From NCBI RefSeq assembly GCF_000282315.2, contig NZ_AKJN02000006.1, positions 682,001 through 746,000 on the forward strand: 64,000 bases of DNA, in the 5' to 3' direction. This document shows positions 61,570 through 64,000 of this stretch, piece by piece (position 1 is the first letter of the stretch; every line of letters starts with the position of its first letter). The DNA is from Pseudomonas sp. GM41(2012). Lineage in GTDB: Bacteria > Pseudomonadota > Gammaproteobacteria > Pseudomonadales > Pseudomonadaceae. The notes under the pieces were generated by a model. It did not search any database. It had not been told where the DNA came from and saw nothing but the letters and a program-made list of their open reading frames with translations. Made by a program: the position numbers and the translations under genes.

Positions 61570-62862
61570 ATGACTACCTCCACCGCACGCCCGCTGCTGG
61601 GCTGCATCGCCGACGATTTCACCGGTGCCACGGACCTTGCCAACATGCTGGTGCGCGGCGGAATGCGTACCGTGCAAAGCATCGGTATTCCGAGCGCAGA
61701 CGTCGCCGCCGGGCTTGATGCCGATGCGATCGTCATTGCCCTGAAGTCGCGCACCATTCCTGTCGCCGACGCGGTCGAACAGTCCCTCGCCGCACTGGCC
61801 TGGCTGCGCGAGCAAGGCTGCGAGCAGATCTTCTTCAAATACTGCTCGACGTTCGACTCCACCGCGGCCGGCAATATCGGCCAGGTCAGCGAAGCGCTGC
61901 TGGCGGCGCTGGGCAGCGACTTCACCCTGGCCTGTCCGGCGTTCCCGGAAAATGGCCGGACAATCTTTCGCGGCCACTTGTTTGTGCAGGATCAACTGCT
62001 CAGCGAGTCGGGCATGCAGCATCACCCGCTGACGCCAATGACCGATGCCAATCTGGTTCGGGTGCTGCAATCGCAGACCGGCCTGAATGTCGGTCTGTTG
62101 CGCTACGACACCATTGCCCGTGGCACCGAGCAGGTGCGTGCGCGAATTGCAGAGTTGAGGGCTGAAGGTGTCGGCATAGCCATCGCTGATGCCTTGTCGG
62201 ACAACGATCTGTACACCCTCGGCGCCGCCTGTGCCGATCTGCCGTTGTTGACAGGTGGTTCGGGGCTGGCCCTGGGTTTGCCGGAAAACTTCCGTCGCGC
62301 CGGCAAGCTGCGCGACCTCGATGCCTCGAAGCTTCCGGCGGTGTTCGGCGGGGAAGTGGTGTTGGCCGGCAGTGCTTCGATCGCCACCAATGGACAAGTG
62401 GCCGCCTGGCTCGAAGCCGGTCGGCCGGCCTTGCGGATTGATCCGTTGGCCTTGGCGGCGGGTGAACCGGTGGTGGCGCAAGCCCTGACCTTCGCCCGTG
62501 ATAACAAACAAACTGTATTGATCTACGCCACCAGTTCACCGGATGAGGTCAAGTCGGTGCAACAGCAACTGGGTGTCGAGCAGGCTGGAAGCCTGGTGGA
62601 AAATGCCTTTGGCGAAATTGCCCAAGGTCTGCGCCAGAGCGGCGTGCGCCGTTTCGTGATCGCTGGCGGAGAAACCTCGGGCGCGGTGGTTCAGGCGTTG
62701 GGTGTACAGCTGCTGCAGATCGGCGCGCAGATCGATCCGGGTGTGCCGGCGACTGTCAGCAGTACTGACGAACCGTTGGCGCTGGCACTTAAGTCGGGCA
62801 ACTTCGGTGGTCGCGACTTCTTCAGCAAAGCCTTGAACCAACTCGCGGGAGGTGCTCAGTGA
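61570..62862 (+). CDS. otnK: 3-oxo-tetronate kinase (OtnK, DUF1537)
   Basis: Four-carbon acid sugar kinase of 430 aa that phosphorylates 2-oxo/3-oxo-tetronate at O4. The N-terminal domain begins LLGCIADDFTGATDLANML, the DUF1537 hallmark. The C-terminal nucleotide-binding domain has VIAGGETSGAVVQALG. GAGGAA precedes ATG 61570. The stop overlaps the otnC start. Confidence 0.94.
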   Translation: MTTSTARPLLGCIADDFTGATDLANMLVRGGMRTVQSIGIPSADVAAGLDADAIVIALKSRTIPVADAVEQSLAALAWLREQGCEQIFFKYCSTFDSTAAGNIGQVSEALLAALGSDFTLACPAFPENGRTIFRGHLFVQDQLLSESGMQHHPLTPMTDANLVRVLQSQTGLNVGLLRYDTIARGTEQVRARIAELRAEGVGIAIADALSDNDLYTLGAACADLPLLTGGSGLALGLPENFRRAGKLRDLDASKLPAVFGGEVVLAGSASIATNGQVAAWLEAGRPALRIDPLALAAGEPVVAQALTFARDNKQTVLIYATSSPDEVKSVQQQLGVEQAGSLVENAFGEIAQGLRQSGVRRFVIAGGETSGAVVQALGVQLLQIGAQIDPGVPATVSSTDEPLALALKSGNFGGRDFFSKALNQLAGGAQ

Positions 62863-63497
62863 GTAACGAAAACGCCCTGCGCGAAGAAATCTGCGAGGTT
62901 GGCCATAGCCTTTACCAGCGCGGTTACACCGTCGGCAGCGCCGGCAATATCAGCGCGCGCCTGGATGACGGCTGGTTGATCACACCGACCGATGTCTGCC
63001 TCGGGCGCCTCGATCCGGCGACCATCGCCAAGGTCAACCTGGCCGGCGAATGGGTGTCCGGTGACAAGCCTTCAAAGACTCTGGCGCTGCACCGCCAGGT
63101 CTACGACCGCAATCCGAGTGTTGGCGGCGTGGTGCATACCCATTCCACTCATCTGGTGGCGTTGACGCTGGCCGGTGTCTGGCAGGCAGACGACATTCTG
63201 CCGCCGCTGACGCCGTACCAGGTGATGAAAGTCGGGCACATTCCGTTGATTGGCTACCAGCGACCCGGTTCGCCGAAGGTAGCCGAGCAAGTCGCGCAGC
63301 TGGCCAATAGTGTTCGCGGCGTGATGCTTGAACGGCTTGGGCCGGTGGTCTGGGAAAGTTCGGTCTCCAGGGCCAGTTACGCCCTGGAGGAGCTTGAGGA
63401 AACTGCGCGGCTCTGGCTGATGAGCCATCCCAAACCGGAACCTCTCGACCAGGCGGCTTTGGACGAGTTGCGAGAGACCTTCGGCGCGACCTGGTAA
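62859..63497 (+). CDS. otnC: 3-oxo-tetronate 4-phosphate decarboxylase (OtnC)
   Basis: Class II aldolase/adducin-family enzyme of 212 aa yielding dihydroxyacetone phosphate. The motifs SAGNISARLDDG and the metal-binding pair in VVHTHSTHLVAL are present. The start is GTG 62859, overlapping the otnK stop, with GGGAGG upstream, showing tight coupling. Confidence 0.93.
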   Translation: MSNENALREEICEVGHSLYQRGYTVGSAGNISARLDDGWLITPTDVCLGRLDPATIAKVNLAGEWVSGDKPSKTLALHRQVYDRNPSVGGVVHTHSTHLVALTLAGVWQADDILPPLTPYQVMKVGHIPLIGYQRPGSPKVAEQVAQLANSVRGVMLERLGPVVWESSVSRASYALEELEETARLWLMSHPKPEPLDQAALDELRETFGATW

Positions 63498-63609
63498 AGC
63501 GCTGGCTTAACGCGACAAATCGATACAGCAGGCCCTGTACATGAGGCGCGCAGCGACTCTCGACAGACCCGGCTTGCCTGAAAAAACAATAACAACAGGA
63601 AATCCAAGC

Positions 63610-63690
63610 ATGACTCACCTTCACGGCGGCATTTTCAGATTCAGTGGCAGAACCGTTTCGTTTACCCGGCGTGGAGGGATTCTGAAATGA
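63610..63690 (+). CDS. Possible 26-aa leader ORF overlapping the permease start
   Basis: ATG 63610 is preceded by ACAGGAAA. The frame reads MTHLHGGIFRFSGRTVSF and stops at TGA 63688-63690, overlapping the permease ATG (ATGA). The peptide is basic (five Arg/Lys at or near the C-terminal half). Its position suggests translational coupling of the permease. It could also be chance. Confidence 0.4.
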   Translation: MTHLHGGIFRFSGRTVSFTRRGGILK

Positions 63691-64000
63691 GCCCGTTAAT
63701 CCTGCTGGTTACCGCGGGGGTGGGCATCGCGCTGTTGTTGTTCCTGGTGCTCAAGTACAAGTTCCAGCCCTTCGTGGCCTTGATGATGGTGAGTATTCTG
63801 GTGGCGCTGGTGGCTGGGGTAAAACCGGCCGATCTGGTGGCGACCATCGAAGGCGGCATGGGCAAGACCCTGGGTCATATCGCGATCATCATTGCCTTGG
63901 GCGCGATGATCGGGAGGATCATCGAACTCTCCGGTGGTGCCGAGGCGCTGGCCAAGACCCTGATCACTCGTTTCGGCAACCGGCGTACACCGCTGGCGCT
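63687..64000 (+). CDS. GntP-family permease, 3' end outside window
   Basis: The first 104 codons of an integral membrane transporter. Hydrophobic spans LILLVTAGVGIALLLFLVL and FVALMMVSILVALVAGV and the segment GGMGKTLGHIAIIIALGAMIG match gluconate:H+ symporter (GntP) proteins. As the last visible gene after ltnD-otnK-otnC it most likely imports threonate or a related tetronate. It is cut by the window end. Confidence 0.9.
   Translation, partial: MSPLILLVTAGVGIALLLFLVLKYKFQPFVALMMVSILVALVAGVKPADLVATIEGGMGKTLGHIAIIIALGAMIGRIIELSGGAEALAKTLITRFGNRRTPLA

Overview
The window is a chromosomal segment of a fluorescent-group Pseudomonas, inferred from: an aprA-aprI-aprDEF-lipase type I secretion cluster; a formate dehydrogenase-N / selenocysteine block laid out as in other Pseudomonas; two OprD-family porins; and several Pseudomonas-style REP/REPIN palindromes. 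The coding DNA is GC-rich with GC-ending codons. It also carries a poly(3-hydroxybutyrate) operon with an AraC-type activator, which fits only a subset of fluorescent pseudomonads (Pseudomonas sp. 61-3-like).

Layout. 1-0.55 kb: 3' end of a REP-associated tyrosine transposase followed by a REPIN. 0.9-11.6 kb: extracellular hydrolase locus. It holds the metalloprotease AprA, its periplasmic inhibitor AprI, the ABC/MFP/OMP exporter AprDEF, a collapsed autotransporter protease gene, and two tandem RTX family I.3 lipases that the same exporter should secrete. 11.7-17.1 kb: a small lipoprotein, a FAN1-type VRR-NUC nuclease overlapping a Cas4-like nuclease/XPD-type helicase, and an orphan zeta-like kinase. 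17.2-19.1 kb: a PAS-PAS hybrid sensor kinase. 19.2-19.9 kb: a 730-bp nested palindrome. 20-25 kb: hemerythrin, Na+/H+ antiporter, Yip1-like membrane protein, SDR oxidoreductase and C-S lyase, all leftward.

25.3-34.4 kb: fdnGHI-fdhE-selA-selB-selC. This holds both a selenoprotein gene (in-frame UGA plus a bacterial SECIS hairpin) and most of the machinery that decodes it, including tRNA-Sec six bases after selB. 34.4-36.5 kb: an OprD porin and a YcaC-like hydrolase. 36.6-45.8 kb: the PHB locus, with phaBAC leftward, phbR divergent, a large DUF3141 protein divergent from the phasin gene, and the repressor phaR. A terminator sits between phaA and phaC, and PhaR-like TGC-N3-GCA boxes lie before phaB and phaP. 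46-56.1 kb: a second OprD porin, long-chain-type acyl-CoA dehydrogenase, an ActP/YjcH transporter pair and an acyl-CoA ligase, divergent from a FixL/FixJ-like two-component system that probably controls short-chain carboxylate or acyl-CoA use. 56.5-60.1 kb: AI-2E-type permease, MaoC-like protein, patatin-like lipase, and a fused LprI-MliC lysozyme inhibitor. 60.5-64 kb: a threonate/tetronate catabolic operon (ltnD-otnK-otnC-gntP-type permease, the last cut by the window edge) with two small overlapping upstream ORFs.

The most interesting signals are: Rsm-like GGA motifs and hairpins in the aprA and aprD leaders; the autotransporter remnant; a lid-1-less lipase beside a full-length one; the phaA/phaC terminator with the PhaR-like boxes; the PhaC-like Cys-Asp-His triad and repeat tail of the DUF3141 protein; and the coupled small ORFs in the tetronate operon. 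All names rest on motif and family recognition by eye; no database search was run.
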